NCBI RefSeq assembly: GCF_023922585.1
Contig: NZ_JAMFTN010000025.1
Span: 6,473 to 70,472, forward strand
Reading direction: 5' to 3'
DNA: 64,000 nt
Origin: Aliidiomarina quisquiliarum
Lineage (GTDB): Bacteria; Pseudomonadota; Gammaproteobacteria; Enterobacterales; Alteromonadaceae
This document shows, in pieces, positions 43,158 through 53,461 of this stretch (positions are counted from its first letter, which is position 1; the number at the start of each line of letters is the position of its first letter). The notes under the pieces are model-generated. The model searched no databases. It was given only the letters and a program-made list of their open reading frames with translations, and was not told the DNA's origin. A program made the translations under genes and the position numbers.

Positions 43158-44667
43158 AATTCACCTTTTTTTGCTGCCTTTGTTGCAGCCCGAGCTCATT
43201 CATTCCTGGCACCAACTCCTCGGCATGCCTAGGGTCTACCACACCTTGGCAAATAAGCTCACTGGCATTAAACGCCATGGAGTCCCAACCATTACGCCTT
43301 AAACTTTCTTGCCAGTGCACTATATTTAAGTCTTGAATCCATTTTGAAGCATGGCTATTGGGCACAATTAACTCTGAAATAGCCACGCGCCCCTGTAGCC
43401 CGGTTAATTGACAGGTTGCACAGCCTGAAGAAGACTGTTCTTTAACCGCCCCCCATTGAGGGTGGTTAACAGGCTTACTGCAGTTAACACATAATTTTGG
43501 TAGCAATCGCTGTGCAAGCAAGCCAGCAAACAAACCTGGTTGGCTTAATTGGGTTGCTGTTAAGCCTAAATCTAGCAGCCTCGATATAATTCCTATCGCG
43601 TCATTAGCATGAATGGTCGACACCACTAAGTGCCCTGTTAAAGCAGCCGATATGCCCGCATTTGCCGTGTGCATATCGCGTATTTCACTTACTTCAACCA
43701 AGTCAGGATCTTCCCGTAACACCGAGCGAATCATATGGGCGAAGGCATAAGGGTCTTGATCCGTGGGCACGAACTTTTGTTCTATGTTGGGCTGAATAAT
43801 TTCTATCGGATCTTCCAATGAAATAATTTTACGCGATTTAGGTACCAAACGGTTTAATGCCGCTAGGGTGGTGGTTTTGCCATGCCCTGTAGGCCCTGAA
43901 ATGAGTAATAATCCCGTTGCTTGCGACATAACATGGCGCAATTGCAAAACCCTACTAGGGGCAAAACCAAGGGAATACAAATCTGGCACCCGTTGTTGCT
44001 CACTTGCCTGTAACCGCATTGTTACGGAAAAACCATCACGACAGGGTGACTTTTGAGTACGAATTCGAATGTTTTCACCACTGTCTGGAAGGGTTAAAGA
44101 AATACTGGCACCACTCATATGCCGCTCATCGAACACTTCGCGAAAGTCGTCCGACTGTGTGTTCAAAGCCGCTGCTACCGCCTCGGTAACGGACGTACGG
44201 CTGCGCGAGGCCTGGTGGTAAAGTAATCCATCGATACGATACGATATTCGTGCTTCTGAGCCCGTCATGCGTAAATGTATATCTGTTGCACGCATACGAT
44301 GAGCATCTACAACAATATCAAGCAACGCTTGCCTTGCCATGGTTTGGGTATCGCCCGTGCTTTGCGCTTGGGCAATGCGGTCACGGCGTACCGCGTCTGC
44401 ATCGGCTAAAAACTTGCGTACTATCGCAATTTCAGCACTACCCCACTCTACCGAGGGATAACGCTCTGCTACCAACACATGCAAATTGCAAATACTTTGC
44501 AGTTGCTGCGCCCATGCGGCGGGCGAAGCCAATAAAATACCGCTATCTAGAATAACCACCCCTTGCTCATTACTTTGCCAATGCTCTTGAGCGGCCAAGG
44601 TTTCATCGAGCAACACGGGACACGCTTGCACCGAACCCAATTGCTCAATTTGTTTGATTATTAACAT
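43132..44667 (-). CDS. Pilus assembly ATPase (GspE/PilB superfamily; PilQ of type IVb nomenclature)
   Basis: The 511-residue protein is the secretion-type ATPase of the locus. Near residue 120 it has RMRATDIHLRMTGSEARISY, then Walker A LLISGPTGHGKTTTLAALN. An Asp-box follows with SLEDPIEIIQPNIEQ, and the Walker B-like REDPDLVEVSEIRDMHTAN. The usual VGEIRD here reads VSEIRD. A His box (GHLVVSTIHANDA) and a four-cysteine motif (CVNCSKP ... SGCATCQLTG) typical of extension ATPases are present. It starts one base after the PilP-like gene. It is the only pilus ATPase in the window, so retraction, if any, relies on genes elsewhere. Confidence 0.9.
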   Translation of the reverse strand: MLIIKQIEQLGSVQACPVLLDETLAAQEHWQSNEQGVVILDSGILLASPAAWAQQLQSICNLHVLVAERYPSVEWGSAEIAIVRKFLADADAVRRDRIAQAQSTGDTQTMARQALLDIVVDAHRMRATDIHLRMTGSEARISYRIDGLLYHQASRSRTSVTEAVAAALNTQSDDFREVFDERHMSGASISLTLPDSGENIRIRTQKSPCRDGFSVTMRLQASEQQRVPDLYSLGFAPSRVLQLRHVMSQATGLLLISGPTGHGKTTTLAALNRLVPKSRKIISLEDPIEIIQPNIEQKFVPTDQDPYAFAHMIRSVLREDPDLVEVSEIRDMHTANAGISAALTGHLVVSTIHANDAIGIISRLLDLGLTATQLSQPGLFAGLLAQRLLPKLCVNCSKPVNHPQWGAVKEQSSSGCATCQLTGLQGRVAISELIVPNSHASKWIQDLNIVHWQESLRRNGWDSMAFNASELICQGVVDPRHAEELVPGMNELGLQQRQQKKVNYAAQLESV

Positions 44668-44668
44668 G

Positions 44669-45181
44669 TTAACCTCCCACCATTAGTGTATGCAGACGAT
44701 CTTGATGCCTAAGCTCTACCGCTTGCCGATCAATTTTTACGCCTATGTCACCAAGAATAATATCGCCAGAGGAGGCAGCAAAAATGTGCTCGCCATAGGC
44801 TAACCTTGCAACCCATTGGTTGTTGCGCTTAAACAAAGCGAGCAACCGAAAGCGATGCAAGTCTATTTGGAAAGTTACGTTATTATTGTTAACGGTTTCA
44901 TTGTTAGTTGCCACCTCTGGAGGTGCCACCAACACTGATAATTGACGCATAGCATGAATTGCTTCTGCTGCTTGAAGCTGGTACTGCATTTGTCGCGCAC
45001 GGCTTTCCGCTTGTTGTTCAAGCAACCTTTGATTGCGTAGCGACAAAGCCAATTGTTGATGCTGTCTTCCTTCACCTGGGAACATGGCGTGTTGGGTTAA
45101 TTGCTCCTGCTGTTCTTCAGGTCGGAGTAGGTAGCTATTACTGTCGGCCAAAGCGAGGCTTAAAATTAACCAATGCATCAT
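44669..45181 (-). CDS. pilP: PilP-like pilus assembly protein
   Basis: The 170-residue protein begins with a hydrophobic signal-like segment (MMHWLILSLALADSNSYL) followed by a glutamine-rich, probably coiled-coil helix (about residues 22-65). A beta-rich C-terminal domain follows, with VARLAYGEHIFAASSGDIIL, the kind of small domain seen in PilP of type IVb systems and in GspC/PilP relatives. Its ATG overlaps the previous stop by four bases (ATGA). By analogy it links the inner-membrane complex to the secretin. Similarity is modest; order in the operon (N-O-P) supports the name. Confidence 0.68.
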   Translation of the reverse strand: MMHWLILSLALADSNSYLLRPEEQQEQLTQHAMFPGEGRQHQQLALSLRNQRLLEQQAESRARQMQYQLQAAEAIHAMRQLSVLVAPPEVATNNETVNNNNVTFQIDLHRFRLLALFKRNNQWVARLAYGEHIFAASSGDIILGDIGVKIDRQAVELRHQDRLHTLMVGG

Positions 45182-46329
45182 TGTAATGCTCCTATTGCTT
45201 GCAGTGTTATTTGGCCATGGATGAGGTTATTTTGAACCCCTAAGGTGCCGTTTAGCAGTTGCAAAGGCAGGCCATCTAAAATACCGGCTAGGGTTAACAA
45301 GTCGGGTAAATAGTAATTTTTCAGTTCAACCGTTATGCGTTGCTTTTGCCACCCCCCAACACGATCGATATCGCCCAGCCTTAATTCCGTCGTTGGCAGC
45401 CATAAAGACAAATGCAAGTCGAGCCAATCGGTTAGTTCGGTTACCGAATGCCAGCGCATGTCTAACGGGGAATGGATCGCGCTCGGCAGCTGAATGGGCC
45501 GAATTAGTGTGGCGTTTTGACCAGAGGTTTGCAGGCGAAAATTATTGGCCATGGCATAGTTTCTTAAGTCGCCAATATTTCCAGTATCTCGCTGTAAGCG
45601 GTAGCTTATTTGTTGCAAGTTATAATCGACTGAAGTTAAGTGCCAACCGGCCACTTGTTGTAACTTTAATTGCTGGTTGTAATCTAACCGTAACAACGGA
45701 ATGACATTTCCAGGCGTACTTACCAAACGGTTAGCAAAGTCTGCCCCTAAATCAATTTGCTCTATATCGTTTTGCCAAGGCGCCCAACTTGTAATAACGT
45801 AACCTAATACAACCACAAGCGATAATACCGCTAACAAACCTAACCATGGTTTCGAGGTTAAACGCTTCATGCTCATCATTTTTAATGCTTGTTGCTCACG
45901 CTGGGATAATTTTGGCCAAGGCAAGCTTGCTGTAATTGAAAATACATTTAGGGTGGTACTAAGCTCTTGTTTGGCAGCCTCGTCTAGCCAAACATTAGGT
46001 CGATAATTTAAGCGGCTAGAAATAGCCTGTAAAATAACCTTAACCTGCTCTGCCGTACCCCAGAAACAAACAAGAATAGCGTTGTTTTCCCACGCATAAA
46101 TAAACAATCCACCGTCTATTACTCGGATTGCCAATCCATGCGGCCTTTCTTGTTGCTGCTGAAAGCACTTTGGATACGCCAATAATGGCGCCGACGCACA
46201 CATTAGCCAGCTTTTTCCAGCCCACAAAAAACGCGCAGCATAGCCTTCCGGATACCGCCGTACTGCTTCTTTTAGTATTTTGCTGTAATGCCCACGAGGC
46301 ACTTCAAATAGTGAAATAGAATAACTCAT
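45178..46329 (-). CDS. Type IVb pilus protein, PilO2-like
   Basis: The 383-residue protein has a cytoplasmic N-terminal domain of about 170 residues, one membrane helix (WLGLLAVLSLVVVLGYVITSW) and a periplasmic C-terminal domain of about 190 residues. The N-terminal part (SISLFEVPRGHYSKI, then GLAIRVIDGGLFIYAWE) has an actin-like or PilM-like flavour. This matches PilO2 proteins of R64-type type IVb systems, which combine features of PilM, PilN and PilO of type IVa pili. It overlaps its neighbours by 4 bases on each side. Confidence 0.7.
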   Translation of the reverse strand: MSYSISLFEVPRGHYSKILKEAVRRYPEGYAARFLWAGKSWLMCASAPLLAYPKCFQQQQERPHGLAIRVIDGGLFIYAWENNAILVCFWGTAEQVKVILQAISSRLNYRPNVWLDEAAKQELSTTLNVFSITASLPWPKLSQREQQALKMMSMKRLTSKPWLGLLAVLSLVVVLGYVITSWAPWQNDIEQIDLGADFANRLVSTPGNVIPLLRLDYNQQLKLQQVAGWHLTSVDYNLQQISYRLQRDTGNIGDLRNYAMANNFRLQTSGQNATLIRPIQLPSAIHSPLDMRWHSVTELTDWLDLHLSLWLPTTELRLGDIDRVGGWQKQRITVELKNYYLPDLLTLAGILDGLPLQLLNGTLGVQNNLIHGQITLQAIGALQ

Positions 46330-47822
46330 AGCATATTACCTGAAGGCAAAATTCGTGGGGTAAGAAGTACTATGGTTTCAGCATGTTGTTGCTGCACCTG
46401 CCGTTGCCCACCAAACAACCAAGATAGAAACCCTTGTTGGTTACGCCACTGCCGGCGGGTATTTTGTAATCCGGAAATCAACAAGGTTTCTTGGTTGCCT
46501 ACAATGGCTTTCATAAAGAACTTTTTACGGGTGGTTTGTGGTGTTTGGATAGTTTTATCACCCGAGCTAATTTGATCAATCCCAAGTAAGTCGCTTAAGC
46601 TGGTAGACAGTTGAAGTAACACTTGTTCATTGGCTATTTTGGGCAACAAGTACAACTCGAAGCCAGTGCGTACCACTCCAGGAATTAGCAAGTCGCTGCT
46701 GCCCACGTTAGCGGTAGAACTACTGCCTGCAGAAGCCAAATAGGTCACGTTTTCTTCTAACACTACTTTTGATATTTGATTATTTAAAGTAACCATACGC
46801 GGGTGATTACTCACCTCCACCACACCTTGTTCTTTAAGTGCCGCAATAATGACTTCCGAACCCGATAGGCGGCCTGCCTGCCGCTGTAGCCGCAACCCAG
46901 CGCTTTGTTCATTTAAAGCAACCGAACTTGCACCACTAAATAAATTAAGCACACTTGAGCCTGAAACACTTTCACCTATTAACTGCCAATCAATTCCGCG
47001 TTGATCGTGGTCATTGAACATGACATCGATAACTTGAATATCGACCGCAACTTGGCGCGTTAAACGTTCATTTTGCTGCAGTAAGTATTCTCTAACCAGC
47101 TGCACATGCTGAGGTAAATCGCGCACTAGTACCGATGTAGAGCTTTGATTAATAGCTATTGTGCCTTCACTCGATAACAGCATGGTTAAAGCGGCGGTTA
47201 AATCTTCCCAAACGGAAAGCTCTTGGCTAGTAAAGTTTAAATACTGAGTTGAGTCGTCGTTAACACTACTTCCACTCATGGTCAGTTGGCCTTGAGATGG
47301 GGTGGACGCTGTTGCAGAGGTACCATCTTCGCCTAGAAAAAAGTTCGTTACTCCAGCTAAAAACGCGACGTCAAATTCGGCCACTTCATACTGACGCCAA
47401 ACCACCAACGCTTCTTCTGCGGTAAACGACAAGCCTGTTATTAAAGCGATGCGGGATAAAGCATCGCCTAAGCTACCTTCAAGCCGAAGAGAAATAGGTG
47501 TTTCGGGGTCAATATTGTCAAGTAGGCGATTACTAATGCCTTCGCCGGCTAGAAGGTCTTTTAGCGCACGGCCAAGGGGGTACTCGTCGAAAGCAAAGTG
47601 CACTGGTATTTGCATCCAGGCGGGGCCTTCACTATTGGGTAGGTTGAGTGGCGGCACAAAATAACCTTGCGAACGTACCACATGGCGTAATTCATTCGGC
47701 TTGGTTTGTTCGTTACGAGCATCAGCAAGACGTAGTTCTGCACTGTCTTTTACCGCTTTATAGTCTTGGGTTGACTCACACCCTAACAGCAGCAAACAAA
47801 GCACCCAAAATAACCGCTTCAT
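46326..47822 (-). CDS. pilN: PilN-family type IVb pilus secretin (lipoprotein)
   Basis: The 498-residue protein is the outer-membrane channel of the pilus. A lipobox LLLGC (Cys14) predicts lipidation, as in BfpB and PilN secretins. A short secretin/TonB-like N-domain (FDEYPLGRALKDLLAGEG) and an N1-like domain (VLVRDLPQHVQLVREYL) follow. The secretin core is at the C-terminus: EVSNHPRMVTLNNQISKVVL and, near the end, the TIVLLTPRI motif characteristic of secretins. A serine/glycine-rich stretch lies within the core (ASAGSSSTANVGSSD). It overlaps the TcpQ-like gene by 4 bases. Confidence 0.9.
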   Translation of the reverse strand: MKRLFWVLCLLLLGCESTQDYKAVKDSAELRLADARNEQTKPNELRHVVRSQGYFVPPLNLPNSEGPAWMQIPVHFAFDEYPLGRALKDLLAGEGISNRLLDNIDPETPISLRLEGSLGDALSRIALITGLSFTAEEALVVWRQYEVAEFDVAFLAGVTNFFLGEDGTSATASTPSQGQLTMSGSSVNDDSTQYLNFTSQELSVWEDLTAALTMLLSSEGTIAINQSSTSVLVRDLPQHVQLVREYLLQQNERLTRQVAVDIQVIDVMFNDHDQRGIDWQLIGESVSGSSVLNLFSGASSVALNEQSAGLRLQRQAGRLSGSEVIIAALKEQGVVEVSNHPRMVTLNNQISKVVLEENVTYLASAGSSSTANVGSSDLLIPGVVRTGFELYLLPKIANEQVLLQLSTSLSDLLGIDQISSGDKTIQTPQTTRKKFFMKAIVGNQETLLISGLQNTRRQWRNQQGFLSWLFGGQRQVQQQHAETIVLLTPRILPSGNML

Positions 47823-48199
47823 GGCTGCGTCGCCTGTGGCATGTAGTCAACAACAGCGGTGTTATTCGGATGTAGGGCAACACGTATTTGATATGGTTTA
47901 ATTAAGCTTTCGAGTAACAAGTCCCAATTCGGGGCAACTAATTCAAACTGCGTAGGCCATAAGTGATGGTTGTCGGCGTACCAAACCACCCGTTCAATGC
48001 CCCAATGTTGGGTGAGTAAATGCTCGAGCTGAGGCCGCAATAGTGCCGCTTCAAGTCGATAACGTACCGGAGGATCGAACCGCGCCGAGGCAAACTCGGT
48101 GGGTTGCGTAAGGGGTAAGCATTCTTGATCAAACGCATGCACAAGCGTAACACAACTTGCTAGTGCAGCGCCGACGACGATCCGTGTCATCAGCATCAT
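47819..48199 (-). CDS. TcpQ/PilL C-terminal-domain-like protein
   Basis: The 126-residue protein has a signal peptide (MMLMTRIVVGAALASCVTLVH, cleavage after the AFD region). The rest resembles the TcpQ C-terminal domain: QLEHLLTQHWGIERVVWYAD, then LLLESLIKPYQIRVALHPNN and AVVDYM. That domain, also found at the end of PilL proteins, is periplasmic and helps localise the secretin. The ATG follows GGAG by 6 bases. It is the first gene of the pilus operon, only 13 bases after topA, and its stop overlaps the secretin start. The match is a short-domain pattern recognised by eye. Confidence 0.7.
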   Translation of the reverse strand: MMLMTRIVVGAALASCVTLVHAFDQECLPLTQPTEFASARFDPPVRYRLEAALLRPQLEHLLTQHWGIERVVWYADNHHLWPTQFELVAPNWDLLLESLIKPYQIRVALHPNNTAVVDYMPQATQP

Positions 48200-48212
48200 A
48201 ATTCACTCCAAA

Positions 48213-50897
48213 TTATTTTTTCTTAGGCGTTGTTTTCCTTTTCTTGCCAGCACTTGAAGTGGCCGCTTTCTTTTTCGCTGCTACTTCCGTCCATGTGCCG
48301 TTGTCATAGTGTGCTTGCCATCCGGTGGCTTTGCCACTAACTTCAGTCATAACGTACTGTTTCTTCTCTTTACGGCTGAAGCGTACGAGCGCTTCATTAC
48401 CATCAGGATCGTGCGCCGGTGCTTCCGTTAGATACTTAAACTTAGCTGCTAGGCGGTCGGCGAAGCGTTGTAGCTCTACTACTTTCACTGCTCGAGTTTC
48501 TCGTGAACGAGGAAAAGTATTCGCCGACATGAAAATACCCGAAGCTCCATCGCGCAGCACAAAGTACGCATCAGAGTTTTCACAGGGTAATTCAGGTAAA
48601 TGTACCGGATCTTCCTTCGGTGGAGCAGCTTCACCACTACGTAATAATTTACGGGTGTTCTTACAATCTTCACTAGTACAGCCAAAATACTTACCAAACC
48701 GGCCCGTTTTTAACTGCATGTCGGTGCCACATTTGTCGCATTCGATAACCGGCCCTTCGTAACCTTTAATTCGGAATGTACCTTCTTCAACGATTTGACC
48801 GTCGCACAGTGGGTTATTACCACACACATGCAGCTTTCGTTTTTCGTCGAGCAAGTAACTGTCCATTGCTGTATCGCATTTCGGGCAGCGCTTTCGAGCC
48901 ATTAACGCTAATACTTCAGCATCGCTGTCTTCATCGTCGTCGGTAACTTTAACCGCTTCGTCGCCGGGCGATAAATTCATGGTTTTGGTACATTTGTCGT
49001 CTTTTGGTAAGTCGTAACCTGAACAACCTAAGAAAACACCAGTCGATGCAGTGCGAATGCCCATTTTACGGCCACAGGTTGGGCAGTCTACGTCGGTTAA
49101 CACCATTTGGTTGCTGCGCATGCCGCCGTCGGCTTCGTCGGCTTCTGCAAGCTCTAAGCGCTCTTTAAACTGAGCATAAAACTCGTCTAGTGCTTCTTTC
49201 CAGTCTTGCTTACCTTCAGCGATATCGTCTAAACGTTGTTCCATATCAGCGGTAAAATTATAGCTAAGCAAGTTTTCAAAGTTTTCCGTTAAGCGGTCGG
49301 TAACAATTTCACCCATTTTTTCTGCATAGAAGCGACGATTATCAATACGTACGTAGCCGCGATCTTGAATGGTTGAAATAATTGAAGCGTAAGTAGACGG
49401 ACGACCTATGCCCCTTTTCTCTAGCTCTTTTACCAACGAGGCTTCATTAAAGCGTGCAGGTGGTTTAGTAAAATGCTGTTTAGGATCGAGCTCGAGCAAG
49501 GTCAACACTTCGCCTTTTTGAATGTCTGGTAGGGCATTTTCGTCGGCCCCCTTACGATTCACTTGCGGTTGAACCTTCGTCCAACCGTCGAAACGTAATA
49601 CACGGCCCCGTGCTTTTAGCTCATAAGGACCAGCAGCCACAGTTAAGCTAGTGGAATCGTAACGTGCAGGAGGCATTTGACAGGCCACAAATTGACGCCA
49701 AATAAGCTCATACAAACGTTCTGCATCGCGGTCGACACCTTTTAATTGGCTCGAACGTACCGCCACACTTGAAGGACGAATCGCTTCGTGCGCCTCTTGG
49801 GCGTTAGACTTTTTACCATAAAAGTTTGGTTTTTCTGGCAAGTACGCCTTACCAAACTCTTTTTCTATAAAATTACGGCAGCTGTGTAATGCGTCCTGGC
49901 TCAAATGAGTAGAGTCGGTACGCATATATGTAATATAACCCGCTTCATATAAACGCTGGGCCATGGTCATGGTTTTTTTCACCCCAAAACCAAGCCGAGT
50001 ACTTGCCGCTTGCTGTAACGTTGAGGTAATAAAAGGTGCACTAGGACGACTTTGAGTTGGTTTTTCTTCTCGTTCTACAACGTTATATTCGGCGCCTTTT
50101 AACCCGGCTATAGCCTTGTCCGCTTGAGCCTTGTTCACCGGTTTAAAGGTTTTGCCTGACTCTTTAGTTACCTGAAAGCGAGCGTTACCTTCAGCTGCTT
50201 TTAAGTCGGCATGAATATCCCAGAATTCTTCCGGATTAAAGGCTTTAATTTCGCGCTCACGCTCAACCACAATACGCACAGCCACCGACTGTACCCGGCC
50301 TGCTGATAAGCCTCTAGCAACTTTCTTCCACAGTAGTGGCGACAGCATAAAGCCAACCACACGGTCAAGAAAGCGCCTCGTTTGCTGGGCATTAACCCGC
50401 TCAATATTTAGCTCGCCCGGCTCGGCAAAAGCGTTTTTAATGGCTTTTTCGGTAATTTCGTTAAACACTACGCGCTGGTAATTACTATCGTCACCGCCTA
50501 TGAGTTCGCGCAAATGCCAAGCAATTGCTTCCCCCTCGCGGTCTAAGTCCGTTGCAAGATATATTTTGTCGGCTTTCCGAGCCAGTGTTTGTAACTCTTT
50601 CACTACCTTTTCTTTACCCGGCAGTATCTCGTAATGCGGCTCCCAGCCATTGTCTGGGTCGATACCCATGCGCATAACTAAGTTTTGATAATCGCGTTTG
50701 CTTCTATAGGCGGCCTTTTCTTCCGGCCCCATTTTCCGCACTTCTGCCGCAGGTTTGGCAGGTGCTTTTTTTAAAGCCCGTGTTGGTAAATCGCGCACAT
50801 GGCCAACACTCGACTTAACTATAAAGTCGTTACCCAAATACCGGTTTATCGTCTTTGCTTTTGCAGGAGACTCAACAATTACTAAAGATTTACCCAT
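48213..50897 (-). CDS. topA: DNA topoisomerase I
   Basis: TopA relaxes negative supercoils by single-strand passage. The ATG at 50897 gives 894 residues (E. coli 865), starting [17 protein letters not shown] as in the family. The Toprim acidic motif is [13 protein letters not shown]. The active-site tyrosine is in [12 protein letters not shown]. Three C4 zinc ribbons are visible in the C-terminal third ([24 protein letters not shown]). A lysine-rich tail ([10 protein letters not shown]) ends the protein. The ribosome-binding site is weak. A further in-frame extension upstream to 51041 has no support. The pilus operon follows with no terminator. Confidence 0.98.
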   Translation of the reverse strand: MGKSLVIVESPAKAKTINRYLGNDFIVKSSVGHVRDLPTRALKKAPAKPAAEVRKMGPEEKAAYRSKRDYQNLVMRMGIDPDNGWEPHYEILPGKEKVVKELQTLARKADKIYLATDLDREGEAIAWHLRELIGGDDSNYQRVVFNEITEKAIKNAFAEPGELNIERVNAQQTRRFLDRVVGFMLSPLLWKKVARGLSAGRVQSVAVRIVVEREREIKAFNPEEFWDIHADLKAAEGNARFQVTKESGKTFKPVNKAQADKAIAGLKGAEYNVVEREEKPTQSRPSAPFITSTLQQAASTRLGFGVKKTMTMAQRLYEAGYITYMRTDSTHLSQDALHSCRNFIEKEFGKAYLPEKPNFYGKKSNAQEAHEAIRPSSVAVRSSQLKGVDRDAERLYELIWRQFVACQMPPARYDSTSLTVAAGPYELKARGRVLRFDGWTKVQPQVNRKGADENALPDIQKGEVLTLLELDPKQHFTKPPARFNEASLVKELEKRGIGRPSTYASIISTIQDRGYVRIDNRRFYAEKMGEIVTDRLTENFENLLSYNFTADMEQRLDDIAEGKQDWKEALDEFYAQFKERLELAEADEADGGMRSNQMVLTDVDCPTCGRKMGIRTASTGVFLGCSGYDLPKDDKCTKTMNLSPGDEAVKVTDDDEDSDAEVLALMARKRCPKCDTAMDSYLLDEKRKLHVCGNNPLCDGQIVEEGTFRIKGYEGPVIECDKCGTDMQLKTGRFGKYFGCTSEDCKNTRKLLRSGEAAPPKEDPVHLPELPCENSDAYFVLRDGASGIFMSANTFPRSRETRAVKVVELQRFADRLAAKFKYLTEAPAHDPDGNEALVRFSRKEKKQYVMTEVSGKATGWQAHYDNGTWTEVAAKKKAATSSAGKKRKTTPKKK

Positions 50898-51224
50898 GAA
50901 GTCAGTGTTCTCTACTTTATGATGAAGCGTGAGTTTAGCGTGAAGCAGGCCATATATAAGCCTTCTGGGTAGGTTCTTCAAGTCATACCCGTGTTTAAGC
51001 TTCCTATTTACACATATATAGTTTTTCCAGCTCAGTAACAACCCGAACCATGAAAAGGCATACTAATAAAGGCAAAGTGAATACCTAATCAGTCTTAACT
51101 TTTTAAACCTAAGACCTGCAAATACAAGGCTTCTCATCCCGCCTAGGGTGCGTATAATAAAATACATAATAAATTTAAACATGCACTCTTTTTCTCAAAA
51201 GCATGCTCAGAAGTAGGAGCTTTT
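50898..51224. other. Divergent region between topA and astB
   Basis: Contains the candidate topA promoter (50953-50981) and, near the astB end, TATAAT (51153-51158) with a poor -35, then an AGTAGGAG ribosome-binding site. A degenerate ARG-box-like repeat, TGAATACCTAATCA (51078-51091), is present but too weak to call. No small gene was found. Confidence 0.55.
50953..50981 (-). promoter_or_regulatory. Candidate sigma-70 promoter of topA
   Basis: TTGAAG (50976-50981), 17 bases, TATATA (50953-50958) on the minus strand, about 55 bases before the topA ATG. Confidence 0.45.
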
Positions 51225-52562
51225 ATGAAACACTTTGAAGTTAATTTTGATGGCTTAGTAGGGCCAACGCACAATTACGCCGGGCTTTCGTATGGTAATG
51301 TTGCCTCGCTAAGTAATGCGCGCAGTGTATCTAGCCCACGCTCTGCTGCCAAGCAGGGTCTGCTAAAAATGAAGGCTTTGCAAGAAATGGGCTTGATCCA
51401 AGGTGTTTTCGCTCCCCAAGAACGTCCCGATATTTATGCACTACGTCGGCTTGGTTTTCAAGGTTCTGACGCCGAAGTGTTAAGCCAAGCCTTTAAGCAA
51501 GCACCTGCCATTTTTCAGGCGGTATGCTCTGCTTCAAGCATGTGGACTGCTAACGCCGCCACTGTGTCGCCCAGCGCTGATACGACCGACAACAGAGTAC
51601 ATTTTACCCCAGCTAACCTAACAAACAAGTTTCACAGATCTCTCGAACCACAGACAACAGGCAACATTTTGCGGGCAATGTTCAACAACTCCCGCTATTT
51701 CGCCCACCATCCACATTTGCCCGACAATGAACATTTCGGTGACGAAGGCGCTGCCAATCATACTCGCTTTTGTACCGATTATGGCCATACCGGGGTAGAA
51801 ATGTTTGTATATGGGCGCTATGCATTTGATGGCTCAAAGCCGGCCCCGCAAACATACCCTGCACGACAAACTCGTGAGGCTTGTGAAGCCGTAGCTCGTT
51901 TACATGGTTTAAGCGAAAGTAAAACCGTTTATGTGCAGCAAAACCCTGCCGTAATTGAACAGGGCGTATTTCATAACGACGTTATTGCCGTAGGTAATCA
52001 AAATGTGCTTTTTTACCATGAGCAAGCCTTTTTAGACACCGAGCGAAAGCTTGCTGAACTACAAGAAAAATTCGCTGCGCCCATGCATTTTATTGAAGTG
52101 CCTACAGCCAAAGTGTCGGTGGCTGAGGCAGTTAAAACTTATATGTTTAATACTCAGTTGGTAACCCTTGCCAACGGCGATATGGTTATTATTGCGCCAA
52201 CCGAGTGTGAAGAAAGCACCATTGTGCACCAATATTTTGATGAATTATTAGCAAGCAACACGCCTATTAAAGAAGTGCGCTATTTCGATGTTAAACAAAG
52301 TATGCGAAATGGCGGAGGGCCTGCCTGCTTGCGTTTACGGGTTGCTATAAATGATCAAGAATTAGCCGCTGTAAACCAGGCTTGCATAATGAACGATACG
52401 CTATTTGAACGGTTGAACCTGTGGGTTGACACCCATTACCGCGATGAACTCAGCACCGACGATTTAGCCGACCCACAACTGCTAATAGAGTCGCGTACAG
52501 CGTTAGACGAGTTAACTCAGATATTACAGCTTGGCTCCGTGTATGCGTTCCAACGTAATTAG
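51225..52562 (+). CDS. astB: N-succinylarginine dihydrolase AstB
   Basis: AstB converts N2-succinylarginine to N2-succinylornithine, CO2 and ammonia in the arginine succinyltransferase pathway. The 445 residues match E. coli AstB (447). The N-terminus [18 protein letters not shown], the central [11 protein letters not shown] and the later [15 protein letters not shown] (around the catalytic cysteine) are typical. The other ast genes are not in the window, so this enzyme is encoded apart from its pathway partners. The stop overlaps the end of the convergent TraB-like gene by 4 bases. Confidence 0.97.
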   Translation: MKHFEVNFDGLVGPTHNYAGLSYGNVASLSNARSVSSPRSAAKQGLLKMKALQEMGLIQGVFAPQERPDIYALRRLGFQGSDAEVLSQAFKQAPAIFQAVCSASSMWTANAATVSPSADTTDNRVHFTPANLTNKFHRSLEPQTTGNILRAMFNNSRYFAHHPHLPDNEHFGDEGAANHTRFCTDYGHTGVEMFVYGRYAFDGSKPAPQTYPARQTREACEAVARLHGLSESKTVYVQQNPAVIEQGVFHNDVIAVGNQNVLFYHEQAFLDTERKLAELQEKFAAPMHFIEVPTAKVSVAEAVKTYMFNTQLVTLANGDMVIIAPTECEESTIVHQYFDELLASNTPIKEVRYFDVKQSMRNGGGPACLRLRVAINDQELAAVNQACIMNDTLFERLNLWVDTHYRDELSTDDLADPQLLIESRTALDELTQILQLGSVYAFQRN

Positions 52563-53434
52563 TGTTTAGTAACTGTACCACCACTACGTTCAAACAGAGC
52601 TAGCATGCCCTGCTCACCTGGCAAGTGAGCAGCGCCAACAGCCATAAAATGCTGCTCATTTTCCTTTAGTTCAGCCCGCACTTTACGCAACCAGTTTTGA
52701 TTTCTTTCCACTAATAAAACGTGCTGAGTATAAGGAGATAACTGCTCGTTTATTTTAGCCCAAATACTATCTAAATCACCTTTTTGCCAATCACGCTCAA
52801 GCTCGGCTAGCTCTGTGGAAACTACCTTAAGCTGCTCTAATACATCCTTAATATGCTCTTCGGCAGTAATGTTATTGCGTGCATGGGCTAGCACCGTAAC
52901 TTGCTCTTCGGCGGATTCCAAACCGTGAATATCGGTAGCATTGACCGCTGCGAAGCGCATCACTTGATAATCAATACCTTGCTGCGTGTCGAAGCCCTCG
53001 TGCCTAAGCCATAACACCAGCACTATATATTCTACTAACCAAGGCTCCATTCGCTGCATAACCGTAGGGGCTAAACCTACCCGAGCGCTCATTGCAGCAA
53101 GCTCATTCCACAGTTCAGGGCTAAGTTTTTCTTTTAAGTATGGGTAGTCATGCAAGCCCTGTTGGAAGAGCAAATCAGAACTGCGGGTAAGCTCTTCACT
53201 GGTTATTTCCATCCATAAGCGGTCACTACTGGAAATTGCTTGTTTGGCTTTGGTAGTAAGCTCTGTTGAAGATTGGGCGGCAAGATGAATGGTACCTAAT
53301 AGCCAAAGCTCCCGGTCTGGCCACTGCACGTGGTAAAGTATTTCAGCTCGGGCAGTTGTTGCTAGCCCGAGCGAAAATAAAACCAGGATGACAAGACTTT
53401 GCGGATACCTTAAGCACCCCTGCCAAAAGCTCAC
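52559..53434 (-). CDS. TraB/GumN (Tiki-type) family protein
   Basis: The 291-residue protein has an N-terminal signal peptide (membrane stretch [15 protein letters not shown], cleavage near ARAEIL). It has the family motifs [11 protein letters not shown] (GTxH) near the start and [20 protein letters not shown] (GxxH) near the end, with Glu-rich WMEITSEEL between. These histidines form the metal centre of the TraB/GumN superfamily, which contains the metalloprotease Tiki. In bacteria the role is unclear. It lies 27 bases upstream of... more exactly, it follows purF on the same strand with a short gap and could be transcribed with it. Confidence 0.87.
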   Translation of the reverse strand: MSFWQGCLRYPQSLVILVLFSLGLATTARAEILYHVQWPDRELWLLGTIHLAAQSSTELTTKAKQAISSSDRLWMEITSEELTRSSDLLFQQGLHDYPYLKEKLSPELWNELAAMSARVGLAPTVMQRMEPWLVEYIVLVLWLRHEGFDTQQGIDYQVMRFAAVNATDIHGLESAEEQVTVLAHARNNITAEEHIKDVLEQLKVVSTELAELERDWQKGDLDSIWAKINEQLSPYTQHVLLVERNQNWLRKVRAELKENEQHFMAVGAAHLPGEQGMLALFERSGGTVTKH

Positions 53435-53461
53435 TATTCATATCCTTATAGAGTTATTGCA

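Noticed and set aside
51078-51091. ARG-box-like TGAATACCTAATCA upstream of astB
   Set aside because: The centre is not AT-rich, one half has a mismatch, and no second box follows at the usual 2-3 base distance, so ArgR control cannot be claimed.
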